The notes beneath the pieces were generated by a model that saw nothing but the letters and a program-made list of their open reading frames with translations, did no database searches and had not been told where the DNA came from. DNA of 64,000 nt from Adiantum capillus-veneris (Eukaryota; Streptophyta; Polypodiopsida; Polypodiales; Pteridaceae): contig CM043945.1 in NCBI GenBank assembly GCA_014529385.2, positions 142,082,241 to 142,146,240 on the forward strand. Direction: 5' to 3'. Every line of letters starts with the position of its first letter. Position 1 is the first letter of the stretch. This document shows, piece after piece, positions 36,293-49,905 of this stretch. The translations under genes were made by a program, and so were the position numbers.

Positions 36293-37480
36293 CTACTGTA
36301 GGCCCAAATGAAGAGTAAGGTACTCAGCTTCATTGTTCGTGTGGACATCCTCAAGATCATAAGCCTTTGAGAAGATGACCTGGCCCTGTGGATCCCTTAT
36401 CATCACATTGCCTCCTGCCTTTTGTCCCACTCTTCTATATGCCCCATTAAACCACATAGTAAATGCATTTTCTAGATCAATTCCTCCTAGTTTCATTTCA
36501 AACCACTCGTGGATAGACTGATAGATCAACCCCTTTATTGACCAAAATGTTTGCCAAGTGGAACAGGCTAGTATGGGAAATTTTGAATTCAAACTCAAAT
36601 TCTTGAAGCTCCAACACCCACTTCATGATGCATGTGCTTTCTGGTTTCAAATGTAGCACCAGTTTTGGCAGCAGATTGTTAGAAGTCAGCCCAAAAAACT
36701 TTCGCATTATCAAATGCACTTTGAAATTCCTACAAGCAAACATCAAGGCCATGACCCACTGCTCTGCTTCGGTATAAGTCATCTCTTAGAACTTATTACC
36801 CTTATTTCAAAGTAGATAGGTTAATAGCTCCTTTCTACCTTTTTCAATAGCGCTACACCAACAACTACAATACCCATTGTCATAGCAACATAGAAATCAT
36901 CTTCACAATTAGAAGGGCACACAATAAAAATTTGACATAGAATCTCTTTTACCTTGCGAAAAGATTCCTGTACCTCCCCATCCCACTCAAAACCATGCAC
37001 CTATTGGGCTCTCTTTTGGAGAGGATACACATATTGTGATAGCATCCAAAAAAACCGCTACAAATACTTCATCTTATATACAAATGGATCCAAGCTTGGA
37101 GCATTCAATGGCGGCTCCATCAACACCAATGCTTTCACTTTCTCTGGATCCACTTTGATTCCATTTTGTGATACCACATGTCCCAACATATGAGCTCTAG
37201 GCTATGCCAATTTGCACTTCTTAGGGTTCAATTGACCACCTACTTCATCAAGCCTTTGAAAGCACAAGTATAGCCTCGATATATGCTCCACCCTAGAGCT
37301 ATAGCAACCAATATGGCATAAACACCCTGATGAACCTACCCAGATATGGACCAAACACCCTTGTTCATCCAATCGTGAAAAGTGGCATAGGCATCCAGTA
37401 AGCCAAACAACATCCTACGATAGGCAAAAGATCCCCAAGGAGAAATAAACATCGTCTAAAGATGGTCTTCAAGTGTAATC
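36293..37480 (-). pseudogene. G3 RT and both RNase H domains, fossil
   Basis: On the minus strand, FTMWFNGAYRRVGQKAGG and HTNNEAEYLTLHLGL (36,300-36,470) mark the second RNase H. YTEAEQWVMALMFACRNFKVH (36,720-36,780) marks the RT-linked RNase H. RT text matching G1 3,660-4,150 follows to about 37,480 in heavily broken form. Confidence 0.72.
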
Positions 37481-37514
37481 CCTATTTGAAAGTACCCTAA
37501 AACCCCATTCATAA

Positions 37515-39120
37515 TCAAATACCTTTGATGACCTTACATTGCTTAGCCCTTATTGTTAGCAACCATGGCCTCCCCAAGATAATAGGGTAGGCGTTGTCAC
37601 CTGTCTTCATCACAAAAAAGTCAATCAAACATTCTATTCCCATTTTACTTTCACCCTTACATCTTGAGCCACACCTAAACACCTTGCCTTGGCACGGTTG
37701 GCCATCCTCATGCATACGTTTGACTTTGCTACTACTTTAACACGTGCCTTATTCATGGCCGCTTCTGTCATGACACAAACTTGGGCCATCTACATATGCT
37801 TGTACTTTCATCTTCTTTTCAATGATTGCATCTACAAGAGGAAGGACATCCGCTGGTCTTCCCACACTCAAGGCCATATTCTGCACCACATGTATATTTC
37901 CTGTGGTCCTTGGCAGCCTCATGCTAACTCTGGTCAACCACTATCACCTTAGCTTTGGATTCAACAACATTAGATGCCTAAAAGTAATGTTTGCTCTTTG
38001 ACTTTGTACGTCACTTACCAAATTTTTGGATGGTCGTGCCCAAGATGGAGATTCTCTTGCTTGATCTTGCGACACCTTCTTCTTTTGCTAGTTTGAGGCT
38101 ATTCTTTCAACGCGTATACCTTTTCTTTATCCTTACAAGCCCTGCTTTTCTTTACCCTTACAAGCTTTGATTTTCTGCTCGATTTTCATTGCGATGTCCA
38201 TTTTAGCTCTAGCCCTCTTGTTGGCCTAAACCTCAACATCCTGCTTATCCACCCTGATAATATTCACCCTTGGGACTTCATCCGCGTTTGGCGGGGTTGG
38301 TTGCATTGGATTCTTGATGCCCTGCTCCCTTTGACCATCACACTGTCCTTAACCTCTCTCTCTACCAAAACGTGGGTATATACCTCCTCTCTGCCTTGGT
38401 GGTTGAGGGCCATCTGGAGCATAGTGACCCTGTTCATTGCAATTGTAACACCTGCCCGGCAAGGGCCTTGCCCTACCTCTTTCTCCTCTGGTTGTCCCCT
38501 GTCTATCACACTTAACCGCAACTCTTGCATTTGTTCCAACATATCCCAAGAACTATACAAACCCATTGTTGTGGGATAGCAACCGCAACCTTATCTCGTA
38601 GATTTTCCTCATGGGCTACCTCCCGAGGACTTTGTGATTGAACAGGTGCCATCATTTCATAGCCTGGTACACCCTGTTCTATCATCTTTTTAATCTTCCT
38701 ACTCTTCGACCTTGCAATTGCCACTTCCCCATGTAGTTTTCTAGGCTCTTATAGTCCACTTTCTCTCGCACCTTAGGATGTAGGCATGCCATAAACTTGT
38801 CCAGTTTGAAATACTTGCCATTGGCTAGTTGCATAGCCACTACTAGCTCTGCCCAACATGCTTCAAAGTTATCCAAAAACAGATTAAAATCCTCACTTAC
38901 ATCCTGTTTTATAGCCTTTAGCTTTGCATTCATCTCAATTAGGGAGGTCTCCTTGCAAAAATCATACAAAACCGTGTTTGTAGAGCTAGCCACACCTGTC
39001 TCGGCTCCCCTTCCAGAGCTTCAAACCCCAATTTAGCTTTTTTGTGCATCATCACTTGATAAGCTTGCATTTTGCTATCCTCATTTGGCATTTGTAGAGA
39101 CAACATCTACAATCGAAAAT
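37515..39120 (-). pseudogene. gag: G3 protease and gag, fossil
   Basis: Protease: AYPIILGRPWLLTIRAKQ (37,520-37,600) and VLPLVDAIIEKKMKVQAYVD (37,780-37,850). Gag: a CCHC-like knuckle CYNCNEQGHYAPDG (about 38,415-38,460), ACLHPKVREKVDY (about 38,755-38,800) and KETSLIEMNAKLKAIKQDVSEDFNLFLDNFEACWAEL in pieces (38,850-38,960). The match to G1 is clear. Confidence 0.78.
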
Positions 39121-39220
39121 GTGTAAGCCATCATCCGAACTCTCTTCACCTTTGTTTTGCCATGCTTCCCAATGTAAAAACCTTACTTCTTTACATCTAC
39201 CAAGGAGCAATCAGTGTGCC

Positions 39221-39238
39221 TCCTCCGTGGGGGCACTA
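39221..39238 (-). other. G3 primer-binding site
   Basis: Minus-strand reading TAGTGCCCCCACGGAGGA, 5 nt from the LTR end at 39,244. It differs by a few bases from the G1 site. Confidence 0.65.
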
Positions 39239-39243
39239 GAAGA

Positions 39244-40440
<1,197 letters not shown>

Positions 40441-41423
40441 TTCAACCACCTGCAGTTGGATGCTGAGTGATCAGAAAACCAAGCCATAAAGTCTGGGTGA
40501 GGCGCATCACATTTGCCATAAGTATTGGCAAGGATCACCATGGATATACAGGTTTGTTTTATTAAATGCATGCACACTAGGTGTTATGGGCCCTAGTGTT
40601 TAGAAAAGGCTGATTTGGAACGGCATGCGTATTCATCAAGTTGTTGCTTATGAAGTATTTTGCACTCTGTGTGCAGTATCTCTATGAGATTACTTTTGGG
40701 ACTACTAATCACCAATAGAGGTCATGGCTCGGTTTGGGTGTTTGTGGATTTTTCAAGTTAGCCAGGATGGTTATTCTGGACATTTTTGATTCCTCAAAAA
40801 TGTTACACAATATTGTGATTCCCATTTACCAATCATCTGGGAAGACTGTCTGTAAACTGTGAGGGAAAACACACCTCAGTACTGTTAATTATCCAAGGGG
40901 ATAGGCAGATTACAAAGTGTAATCTTGTGTTGAAGGATATGCAAAGTACGTACGTTAGCACCAAGCGATCCAATCAATAAGCATTTATTGCTCTACTTGG
41001 CGTTTACTTACTCTCAGTTAACGCAGATTTGCGACTAAGTTTAGTCTCTTCATGTTTAAATCAGGCTCTCAAGTCAAGGAATTGATGTTGGCTGATGAGT
41101 TATGCCAGAAAGTTACTTTCATGTAAAGTGACAAGAGGTACTCTTTTTGGTACATCTTAGTTGTGATAAACTCGTTTACCATGCTCATGAGCATTCTAAA
41201 TGGAGTCTACACACTATGTTTGGATAGGAAACGATACCATTAGATGGTTGCAAATGGACAACAATGTAGAAAATCAAGATGTTACTCTTGGTTTCATTGA
41301 ACCTCCTACTAAACCGGGTTTCGCTCAAATGAAACGTTGGATCCATGAGGGATGTCACAGTAGAAAAAATTAGTGTTATTATGAAGATACCATCACTTGT
41401 GTTTTCGCGGATGAAAACGCTTC
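40441..41423. other. No gene recognised
   Basis: No domain-like frame or repeat partner inside the window was seen. The right end leads into a PPT-like run, so part of this may be the 3' non-coding region of an unseen retroelement. Confidence 0.5.
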
Positions 41424-41558
41424 TCCAAGGGGGGATTAATGTCAGGACAATGGTAAGACCAGGCACGGCCAAGGGCCAGGACGGACATGCAGTCAGGATT
41501 AATGTCAGGACAATGGTAAGACCAGGCACGGCCAAGGGCCATGACGGACATGCAGTCA
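41424..41558 (+). repeat. PPT-like run and 63-bp tandem repeat of an LTR start
   Basis: CTCCAAGGGGGGATTAA (41,423-41,439) is a good polypurine tract. It is followed by TGTCAGGACAATGGTAAGACC... at 41,440-41,495, repeated at 41,503-41,558, so the period is 63 bp. An inverted copy of the same 56 bp lies at 46,367-46,422, where it begins a short LTR. Confidence 0.75.
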
Positions 41559-41935
41559 AGACAAGTTTTTAGAGCTCGAGTTTTGGAGCATGTCAGTCTT
41601 CTCCGATCATCAATCGGAGCTCTTGGGGGGAAGTTATGGCCATTTGAAAGCTAGTTGCGGGGGCCAGTTGTCTGCCCACCTGATCACATTGGTAAGTATT
41701 CCATGTAGAGGTTTTTGGGTCCGGCTAGAGTTCTTGAGGGTAGTGCATATCATTTGGATTTATCAAGTATCGATGGTTCCCCGATCAGAGTCCTAGACAT
41801 TAGGCTATGTGAAGCTAAAATTTGGGGCACCGATAAAATGTCAGATGCTTTTTGCCCATTTTGGCGGCTTGGAATTATGGTTCCAAGAAACTTTGGAGAT
41901 GTGGCAAGGTGAACACAGATCGAAGTTCACAATGG
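41559..41935 (+). repeat. LTR remnant resembling G1 U3
   Basis: The stretch GGAGCATGTCAGTCTTCTCC, the following ATCGGAGCTCTTGGGGGGAAG and GGCCATTTGAAAG run parallel to G1 LTR 6,970-7,060. Similarity is moderate and gradually lost. Confidence 0.5.
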
Positions 41936-44900
41936 TGGCTCTAGCACACATTAAAAAGGAATGTAAATAGTTTTGAAAAGAAACTAAATACTTTCAGTTG
42001 TAATCTTTTGCAAGCCTTACTGAAACGTCTGAATCACAATAGAAGGTGAAACATTGATCACTTCTAGGTACAGATAATGAAACTTTTTCATTAACAACTT
42101 AGAGCCTTACTATATGTATAAACAACCATCTGTAATGTTGTTTAGCAGTATTTGTACTTGAAAAAGTCATGCTAAGTATCCAACAATTTTTGGCCACCGA
42201 AATTGTGCCTAATACGTCGTGCTGAAAATGGTCTAGAAAACAGATTTTACCCCAGCACCTAGGGACTTTGTCGTGACACATATTTGAAATAATGGGCACC
42301 AGTGTCAGTCCAGAGATCATATTCTCCACATGTGGAATATGTCGCATGTAAGGATGTCTAAAAAAGAACGTCCTGCAAGTACAAGATGTACTTGTGTGTG
42401 GAGGTAACTCTAAACATTCCGCGACAAGAGTGAGAGGGACCCTCATTCATTGCTCCACACTGGCTAAACTGAACTCCTTGAGTTCCTAGACCATGTTGTA
42501 TCCCATGTGACAACATGTGCCAAATGGAATCCTACAAGTGGATTCATAACAACATAATGTACTTTGGACACTACGGCCCAAATACTTGTTTCGACATGCC
42601 CTTGGCATGGCCCTGGGAATTGAACTGAAAGTTTAGTTACCCGTATTCAAATGCACAGGAGTACATTTCCCCCTGTGAAAAAACCAAGCAACATTGCACT
42701 AGAAACCCTGGGTGTTGCCTTCGCAATCCAAACCCGTTGGGTAGAATCTATGTAGTCAAATGCCTAGGTAAGACCCTTTGTAGAAACTGCTAAACTAGCA
42801 GGTAACGATAACCAACCTAGTTAACCGTGTACAGAATGATGAGAATCAACTTGAAAAGGTGAATTTTTTTGCTACACCGTGGTTGACTGCGGAATTATTT
42901 CCTTGAAAGTATAACGGGAATAGATCAAACTGTGATCCTCAATGCGTATGGGGTGATTTAGTAAGCACCGCTGGGTCGTACCCCAAAATTGTGATGCCAT
43001 AGACACGTGTAGTGCTATAAAGAGAGCAAGAAATCCACACAAGTGATATGCCTAGCTCGTATGAACAACCATGCTGTCTCAACTGTTTGCTGCCTCTAGA
43101 CTCCATGGTATAGATCAGCTGATGTAAGTGTAAGAGTATCAAAAACTCAACTTGAGCGTCACACTAGAAACATATAGTGCAAAAATGACATCCTAATCCT
43201 CTGCAATCACAAGACTCTTGCTCGTCCAATAACGTCGATGTGTTCGATGTGTACTCCACTAGGCAGATCTGTTCGATCATAAGAACAATCACCCATGGAA
43301 TGCCAATAGTTGGGTCCCACCCAAAATCTGACAATGGCTCATAGCTAGCCTGTGTGTGGCTCCGAGCTCTTATGTCAATTAGTATTCAATCGATAAATCG
43401 ATGAAGACTAATGTGAATGGAATCTTGGCCAATTTATAGCTGAGGTATAGAGCACCTGGGCTCACGCTAACTCCCAAACAAAACATGTATCAAAAGCTTC
43501 TTAGAAATTTTTCATTATTCTTGAGAGAAATAAGAAAAAGAGAGAAAGAAGAGCATGCTGGGCTGAGGAAATTCCTTAAATTTCTAAAGTTTGTGCCCAA
43601 AATGGGTGCTCTTAGGCATCTTATGCCTGATTTGCAGCTTATCCTATACACATTCCACAGTTTTCTGGTAGGACTCTCTCATCGAGAGAGGTAACAAAAA
43701 AACAAACAACTCAATCCGATCCACCTACCATGTAGGGGTCGTGCTTGTATGAGAACGACTTAGCATTGGCACTTTGCCTGTAAAATATGTCCTAGATTTA
43801 GGTTCCTTTTAGTGTTGTTATGTGTTGATAACAACCAACAATCCTTTTAAACAATCCATCCTTAGTCTGTCCTTGACAGTGTGATAGCGGAAACGTAATT
43901 CATGAGGCAAGTACATGGGTTTTCCTGTGAGAGTTCAAAACCATAAGTGCCTTGTACATTTTGCAGTGGTAGTGATACATCATAACATGATGTCACTACG
44001 ACTAAAATGGAAACAAATTTTTAATCGTACCAGTTTTCCAAACTTGTGCGCCCATGCCCTTGATGCCAAATCAATGGACAATATCTTAGCATGAAGATGA
44101 AGCCGTGCTTCATGTGAGACTCGTTGTCCTACTGTAACCAGTTGTCTTGTAATGCCAAGGAAGAAATAACTTGCAAACATATTGCCAATTTTTGCGCCAA
44201 TTATGTATGCTCATAGCATAGTCCAATTGCGGGTACAAATAATCGACCTTGTCGAATTATACAATGTAGTGAAAAGCAAAACATAAAAGATTTCTTGAAA
44301 ACTATGTACCTCGTACCTGCTTGGCTTGATTATGGAGACGAATCCTTGCTCCAGTGAAAACAAGCCCTACAGCTTCTTGAAATGGTCCTTAATGGTTGGT
44401 CCAGTCGAGCACCTGCTGCCTCCTTCATCAAGATTAGCAACAGGCTGTGCCGATCTCCATGAGGTTCTCCAGCACTACCATGCCCTAACCTTTGCCAGGC
44501 CTGGACAGAAGCCTTGTTGTGAAACGAGAGCATGTATTAAAAAATCAAAGCAAAGATACTCCTGATTGTTTTGCAGGTTTGCAGGCTGTGACAAATGGTC
44601 GGCAATGCCGAGCACTTTTGCCTGCTTTGCCAATGGAAAATAAGCGAGAAAGAAACTTGCATGACAAACTACAGGCCTTGCCTACACTTTCCTTACTGTA
44701 GTTAGAACTCGTCCTAGGCATAGCCAGGAAATGGTCCTACCATACATGTATAGAAATGTCTGCAATGGATAGTTTTCGAGCCTATTCCAGATTCGAGCAG
44801 TACAAAAATGACACCCTTGCTTGGGACATTTTCCTTGTAGATATGTACATGCCCTTGTATTTGAAGGAGACTTGAACCGTTGATGGGTGTGCTCTATAAG

Positions 44901-45290
44901 GCACTTAGTAGAAGCCATCCTTCTAATCGAGACTGTGTGTATTCAAGCCGTGCTTGATGCGGGCTTGCAACTAATAATTGGCCCTTGCCAATAATGTAGG
45001 CAACCATATTTGAATCCTTCAGATAACTGTCACTAGCCGTGCTTGCTTGGAGTGCTTGAAGTGTGCTGACTTCTATTGCTTGATAGAAATATACAGCTTG
45101 GTTTGTAACATTTTGCCAAAAAAAACTGAAAAATAAAAACTATGCACACTTGATTAATCACATCTCACGACCTGTCCCGCCGTAGGTCCTTTCCGTGCCG
45201 ATTGCAGCCCGATTGCAGCCTTTCTTGGTGGGTGTATATCTATAATAAGCCTTGCTTACACAAAATTTTAATAACAACACTTGTAATTTA
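41936..45290. other. Gene-poor stretch, nothing firm
   Basis: No conserved domain was recognised on either strand. Only frames under 120 codons occur, with no family resemblance. The minus strand has donor-like sites at about 45,296 (CTTAAG/GTAAAT) and 44,318 (AAGCAG/GTACGA), which could be chance or remnants of a spliced transcript linked to the exon-like island at 45,759-45,866. Confidence 0.5.
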
Positions 45291-45758
45291 CCTTAAGCAA
45301 CACGTCGCAAATCAATCAGGAACATCATCCTTGTCACGCAATCTCTTTGTCGAGATTGCTCCATGCTGGAAGACATGGCCTTGCCATTGGCTTCCCAATT
45401 GTGAATGCTAGCATGAGTGTTATCCGCCTTGATCCCGATATCATTTGTTGAAAACCGAGAGTACCGTTGTCTTTAAGATGTGTACAATTTCACAGCAACC
45501 GACTAGAAAGACGATGCTCAGGTCGGCCCTGATTGCTCGAAAGCGTGTGTTCGGGACCACCCTGGCAAAACCCTCCACCATGGATGCCTTGCCAAGCCTA
45601 TGATGGTGGCCTTTGCCGGATGACAACATGCAACAAGTTGGAGCACATTTGCTGCCAGCCTTGGATGCTTAGCATGGGCTGCAACCCTTAGCAAGAGTGG
45701 GTGCCCGAAATAGGGCGCCCAACTCTGGATTCCAAAAAAAGAAAAATAAAAAACTAAC

Positions 45759-45866
45759 CTTGAAACTGTCCATGGCGTTGCACAGAGCCGCCGACGGGGA
45801 GAGAGACCAAGAGGACGTGGCGCGTCTGCTGCTCAAATGCGCCAGCTTCAGAGACGTGATCTGCAT
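45759..45866 (-). pseudogene. Exon-like segment: possible first coding exon with targeting peptide, unidentified
   Basis: On the minus strand an ATG at 45,866 opens 36 codons rich in Ser, Ala and Arg, with acidic residues absent until near the end (begins MQITSLKLAHLSSRRATSS, ends CNAMDSFK). It stops at a strong splice donor, AAG/GTTAGT, followed by a T-rich run as in plant introns. The composition resembles a mitochondrial or plastid transit peptide. The island (45,760-46,060) is GC-rich compared with its surroundings. A plus-strand reading (MALHRAADGERDQEDVARLL) vaguely resembles an ankyrin repeat. I do not recognise the gene; it may be a captured or residual host fragment, or chance. Confidence 0.25.
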
Positions 45867-46171
45867 GGTTGGGCCTCACGCTCCCGTCGAGCTCCATAGC
45901 TCCGGGTTTTATGCAGGTCGGCCGCTCTCCCCCCTTAGCCTCAAGAGGCCGTGCACACACCCGGTTGTTCCTCCCTGCCAGTCAAGAGAGGAGTCCCACA
46001 ACGTCGTCCCCGCCTGTCAAGAGATCTTACACACCAGATGTGCCTCGCCCCGACCTTGAAAACCACAGCCTGCATGATTATGCAAGACCATGCATGGCAT
46101 GGCTTGCTGCTGAAAAACGAGGGAGAGAGAGAAGACTCCGGAGAGAGGGAGGCCCTGCCTCATGCTACGAA

Positions 46172-46231
<60 letters not shown>
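46172..46231. repeat. (CG)n(GA)n compound microsatellite
   Basis: About 16 bp of CG followed by about 44 bp of GA, between the exon-like island and the short LTR. Confidence 0.95.
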
Positions 46232-46233
<2 letters not shown>

Positions 46234-46268
46234 CTTCTTCTTCCTCCATAGCTCTCTTCCCCCCTGTT

Positions 46269-46422
46269 CTCTGATACCAGTGAAAGGGCAAGGGAACTGG
46301 ACATACTCATCACCACCCAGCCGTGCCCTATATAGGCCCTTGGCCTTCTAAACATAGGGACCCCCTTGACTGCATGTCCGTCCTTGCCCTTGGTCGTGCC
46401 TGGTCTTACCATTGTCTTGACA
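46269..46422 (-). mobile_element. Short LTR (142 bp) plus PBS of a TRIM-like or copia-type element, minus strand
   Basis: On the minus strand the LTR starts TGTCAAGACAATGG at 46,422 and ends CCCTTTCA at 46,281. TGGTATCAGAG (46,279-46,269), the initiator tRNA-Met primer site, follows after one base. A TATATA box lies at about 46,328-46,335. The first 56 bp match the tandem repeat at 41,440-41,558 in inverted orientation. No second LTR in the same orientation was seen, and no gag or pol follows. Confidence 0.6.
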
Positions 46423-46429
46423 CTAGACC

Positions 46430-48230
46430 TATAATGACACATTTGCCAAATGAATTAAAGAGGAGATTGATAGGCTAAAGGAGGCGGAATTCATTTATTA
46501 GATTGAACACATTGATTGGGTATCACCCATTGTAGTTGTCCCTAATAAAAATAGAAAATTACGTGTATGTGTAAATCTCAAAAAGGTGAATGTTGCAACA
46601 ACAAGGGATAACTATCCCTTACCAATCACGAAACATGTGCTTGAGCGAGTGGGTAGCAAACAATCCTACTCATTTCTAGGGGCCAAAGCATGTATTGGTG
46701 GTACCAAAAATGGGTGTCGGAAACTCCTTTGGTAGCACTTTACAAGCTCCATCTTCACGTATTACATGTGAAATAAGCTAGCATGTTCTATAAAATAGGT
46801 TCTATCCTAAAAATAAACTAGCATGTGAAATGTCAAGGTGATTGTAGAAATGCCAAGGCCAACTAATGCCAAGAAGGTACAATCCTTCATGGGAGATCGT
46901 GGTGGATACTCTCAACAATTCATATACAAGTATGCAATCATTTCACAACCCTTGTATAGGTTGATGGTTATCTTTGAGTGGATTGGAGAGTGTGAAGACT
47001 CATTCAAAAACTTAAGGATGTGCTTATATAAGCACCAGTACTCAAAGCACCAAATTGGGAAAGAATAGTTTATGTTCACATTAATTCCTTAGCATTTGCA
47101 ATAGGTTGTAACTTTGCTCAACCAGGAGAAGGAACAATGGATTTCCAAGCGTGCTATGCTATTCAATAGTTGAACAGTGCGGAAAAGAATTACACAACCA
47201 CAAGAAGGGTTAGGTATGATATATGCCATAAATAAATTTAGGCATTATCTTTTGTCTAACAAATTCGTCTTCTTTAGAGACCACCAAGCTCTCTTGTATC
47301 TAGTAAACAAACCTTGAAATAAAGGAAGAATTATTTGATGGTTCATCATATTGCTTGAGTTTGATTTTACAGTAGTGGGGCAAAGAAAGGAAAAACACAC
47401 CTCAGAGCATATCATCTCTCTAGGTTACCCAACAGAGAAGGACTTGAAGGAGTGGATGATGATATATAAGATGCTTACCTCTTCAACATCAAGATGGTTC
47501 CTAAATGGTCTCAAGAAATATTCACTCTTTTGACCTACAATGGAGAGTTTGATAAAATTGAACAAACCCATAAGCAACAAACAATTAGACAAGCGAAACC
47601 TTTTAACTTATAGGAGGACGCTTGTACCATCTAGGCCCCAAAGGAGTAGTGAGACTATGCATTAGTCCAAAAGAATATGAGTGCTATCTCATGGAAGCCC
47701 ATTTTTAAAGACATAGCCTTCCATTGTTCCCGAAAGAAGACACACCATTGTCTAAAGCAACTTGGACTGGATTGGCCTCATATGCATGCAGATGTACATA
47801 AATATGTTTTGAATTGTGCTATGTGTAGGGACAATCCACCGGTGGAATATGCCACATTGTTTCAAATAACAATTGAATCTCAATGGTGTCAATATACGGT
47901 TTATTACCTAACAACTAGGACATTCCCTAAAAATGTAACGCAAGCCAGCCAAAGAGCCATTTAATTGGAAACTAGAGACTTCATTTTAATTGAAGATCAA
48001 CTTTACAAAAGAGGGAAGGATCACCAACTCATGATATGTGCAACATGTGATCACGTAAATTGTAACTATGTGAATATGACAATAACACATGGTAATCACA
48101 AAAAAAAATCCCATGATCATGTGATTATTAAATCCCTTTTGTCAATGATGATGGATTCTAGATTCTCCTCAGTAGTGCATCCACGAATGCAACAACCCTT
48201 TAATTGATCACTTCCATAATGCCTATGTAG
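46430..48230 (+). mobile_element. Second Y"-type gypsy pol fragment, badly broken
   Basis: RT text starts at about 46,437 and follows the same order as Y": IGYHPL/WVSPIVVVP-like block, RNase H (about 47,090-47,400), the extra zinc module with C-x2-C at 47,816-47,827, and NQLYKRGKDHQL-like text near 48,000. It is diverged from the 31,329-34,860 copy. It stops where the C2 LTR begins (48,239). Probably more than ten breaks. Confidence 0.72.
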
Positions 48231-48238
48231 GTAGTAAT

Positions 48239-48547
48239 TGCTGGGTTTGTGGTCTTTAGTATATGAGTGGGAACTACCTCCAGTCTACTAGGATGCTTAG
48301 TTGGCCTAGAACACATATGGATTCCTAGGTGGAAGATGATGTGGACACTTGTACTACATATTGTACTACCCTCCAACTCTCCTATATAAGAGCACTCTTG
48401 TAGTCTCTTTCTGTGAATTATTAATCTAATTTCATTTGTGTTCACACTCTAGCCTAATCTCTATTCCTTAACCTTAGTTGATTAAGCTTGTAATTAGCAT
48501 GTCACTATCATGAATGCCTCTCTCTCTTATCGCCCCTAATCCTTACA
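48239..48547 (+). repeat. C2 5' LTR (309 bp)
   Basis: It starts TGCTGGGTTTGTGG and ends CCTTACA. It includes a CTATATAAGAG TATA-type box near 48,392-48,402. The 3' LTR at 57,498-57,684 matches its first 187 bp. Confidence 0.82.
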
Positions 48548-48549
48548 AT

Positions 48550-48561
48550 TGGTATCAGAGC
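48550..48561 (+). other. C2 primer-binding site (initiator tRNA-Met)
   Basis: TGGTATCAGAGC, the standard copia PBS, lies 2 nt after the LTR end. Confidence 0.88.
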
Positions 48562-49652
48562 TTGTAAGGGATTAGCATCTCCTAACCTCAGTAGTTAGGA
48601 TCATCTTAACCAATTTACTAATCACTTTATGTGTGGGCAAGTTCTTGGTAATCCAATGAGCCACTAATCTCCATTGGTCGATTAGAATTGATTAGGATTG
48701 AATTTGCATCAACCTATGCTAGATTAGTTGGGAATCTCCTTAATCCCAATTAATTGTCAATCAATTTCATCTCATTTAGGTGCATTTTACTACAAGTTTT
48801 GGGTGTCTTTGAGCTCCAATTACTCTATCAGCTAGCACACGTTGGCCGTACCACTTGTGTGTGGGGAAAGCTCTTAGCATGATCTTTCTATTGAGCCCTC
48901 AAGCATCTTGATTGAATTTTTTTTGGTGATTCAATTACCCGCACAAATTATTTGTTTTTTAGCTTCATTTTTGAACTATCAACCTCTCGTTTTCAGTCCT
49001 TTTGATAACCTAATCATCTGGTATCGTCATTATCCTAAAACTATGTGTGTGTGCATGTGTGCATGTGTTGATTCTATTCTCCGGGTGGGAACCCACTTGC
49101 AAAAGGGCCAATTGGTGGTTGGGAAGGCCTAACGGGGTCATTAAAGATAGTCAAGGGGGCACTAGCTGGAGGATTTTGAAAACGCGCTCAAGCGCACTGC
49201 ATACAGGAGTCGGATCGGGACTCACAGACTAAAACCGGCCTTAGCCGTCTTCATGCTATTCATAGACCTGGCCGTCCGCTCCAGGTGGCTTGCAGCTGAC
49301 CAAACCAACCGACTAGCCTGATTGCCCCACGCGCTCACGCCCGTGCTTGTGCCCGCCTATTTTTGACCGACCCCAAGTTGTCCGCCGGCCGCCCTAAGCT
49401 CCCGAGCCTCAAACCTCAAAACACCGAGGCCCCTAGAGCACCAAGTTCCAAGCCTATCCAAGGGAGTAGCCCCACTACAACACTCAATTAGACACCAAGT
49501 GCCAAGCCTAAAGGTCTTAGCATCGCTCCCACCCAAAATACTCGATTTCACTTCCTACTCTTCACACCATAGAACGTATGCTTTACTTTACGCATCTGTA
49601 CGGAGTTAGACACTGTCCTTGGAGAGTCTCCAAGTGATAAGACCTCTCCACA
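48562..49652 (+). other. C2 leader, non-coding
   Basis: About 1.1 kb between PBS and gag start with no supported reading frame. The second half (49,180-49,420) is richer in GC. In this element class the leader holds the packaging signal, but nothing specific can be identified here. Confidence 0.5.
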
Positions 49653-49900
49653 ATGAGTGAAAAGGGGATAGAAAAGTTCAATGGGGTCGGGTTCCACACA
49701 TGGCAGATAAAATTGCGGGGTTACTTAATGAAAAAGGGAATATCAAGAGTCATAAAGAAAAACCAAGAAAGGAGTGAAGGGGTACAAACAAGGTCTACTA
49801 ATGCACAAGCTTTAGCCAAGGATGAGCAAGCATTAGGTATCATTATCACTCACTACACAACAACTACATTCATTTCATTGGGGAATGTGAAAGTGCACAA
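49653..49900 (+). pseudogene. gag: C2 gag, N-terminal part, interrupted
   Basis: MSEKGIEKFNGVGFHTWQIK and RGYLMKKGISRVI match the copia gag N-terminus (K-F-x-G-x-x-F-x-x-W pattern). The start is the first ATG of the frame. The text stops being gag-like just before the Z LTR at 49,906. Confidence 0.75.
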
Positions 49901-49905
49901 GACGT

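Noticed and set aside
35785-39120. Independent host genes on the minus strand
   Set aside because: All recognisable text matches G1 gag-pol in order; it is retroelement G3.
42099-42446. 115-codon minus-strand frame as a possible gene
   Set aside because: No recognised motif, ordinary composition and no supporting neighbours; of a length expected by chance.
41440-46422. A DNA transposon (Pack-MULE-like) with 56-bp inverted ends
   Set aside because: No matching target duplication at the outer edges, and the right end is a complete small LTR with a tRNA-Met primer site, so an LTR explanation is better supported.
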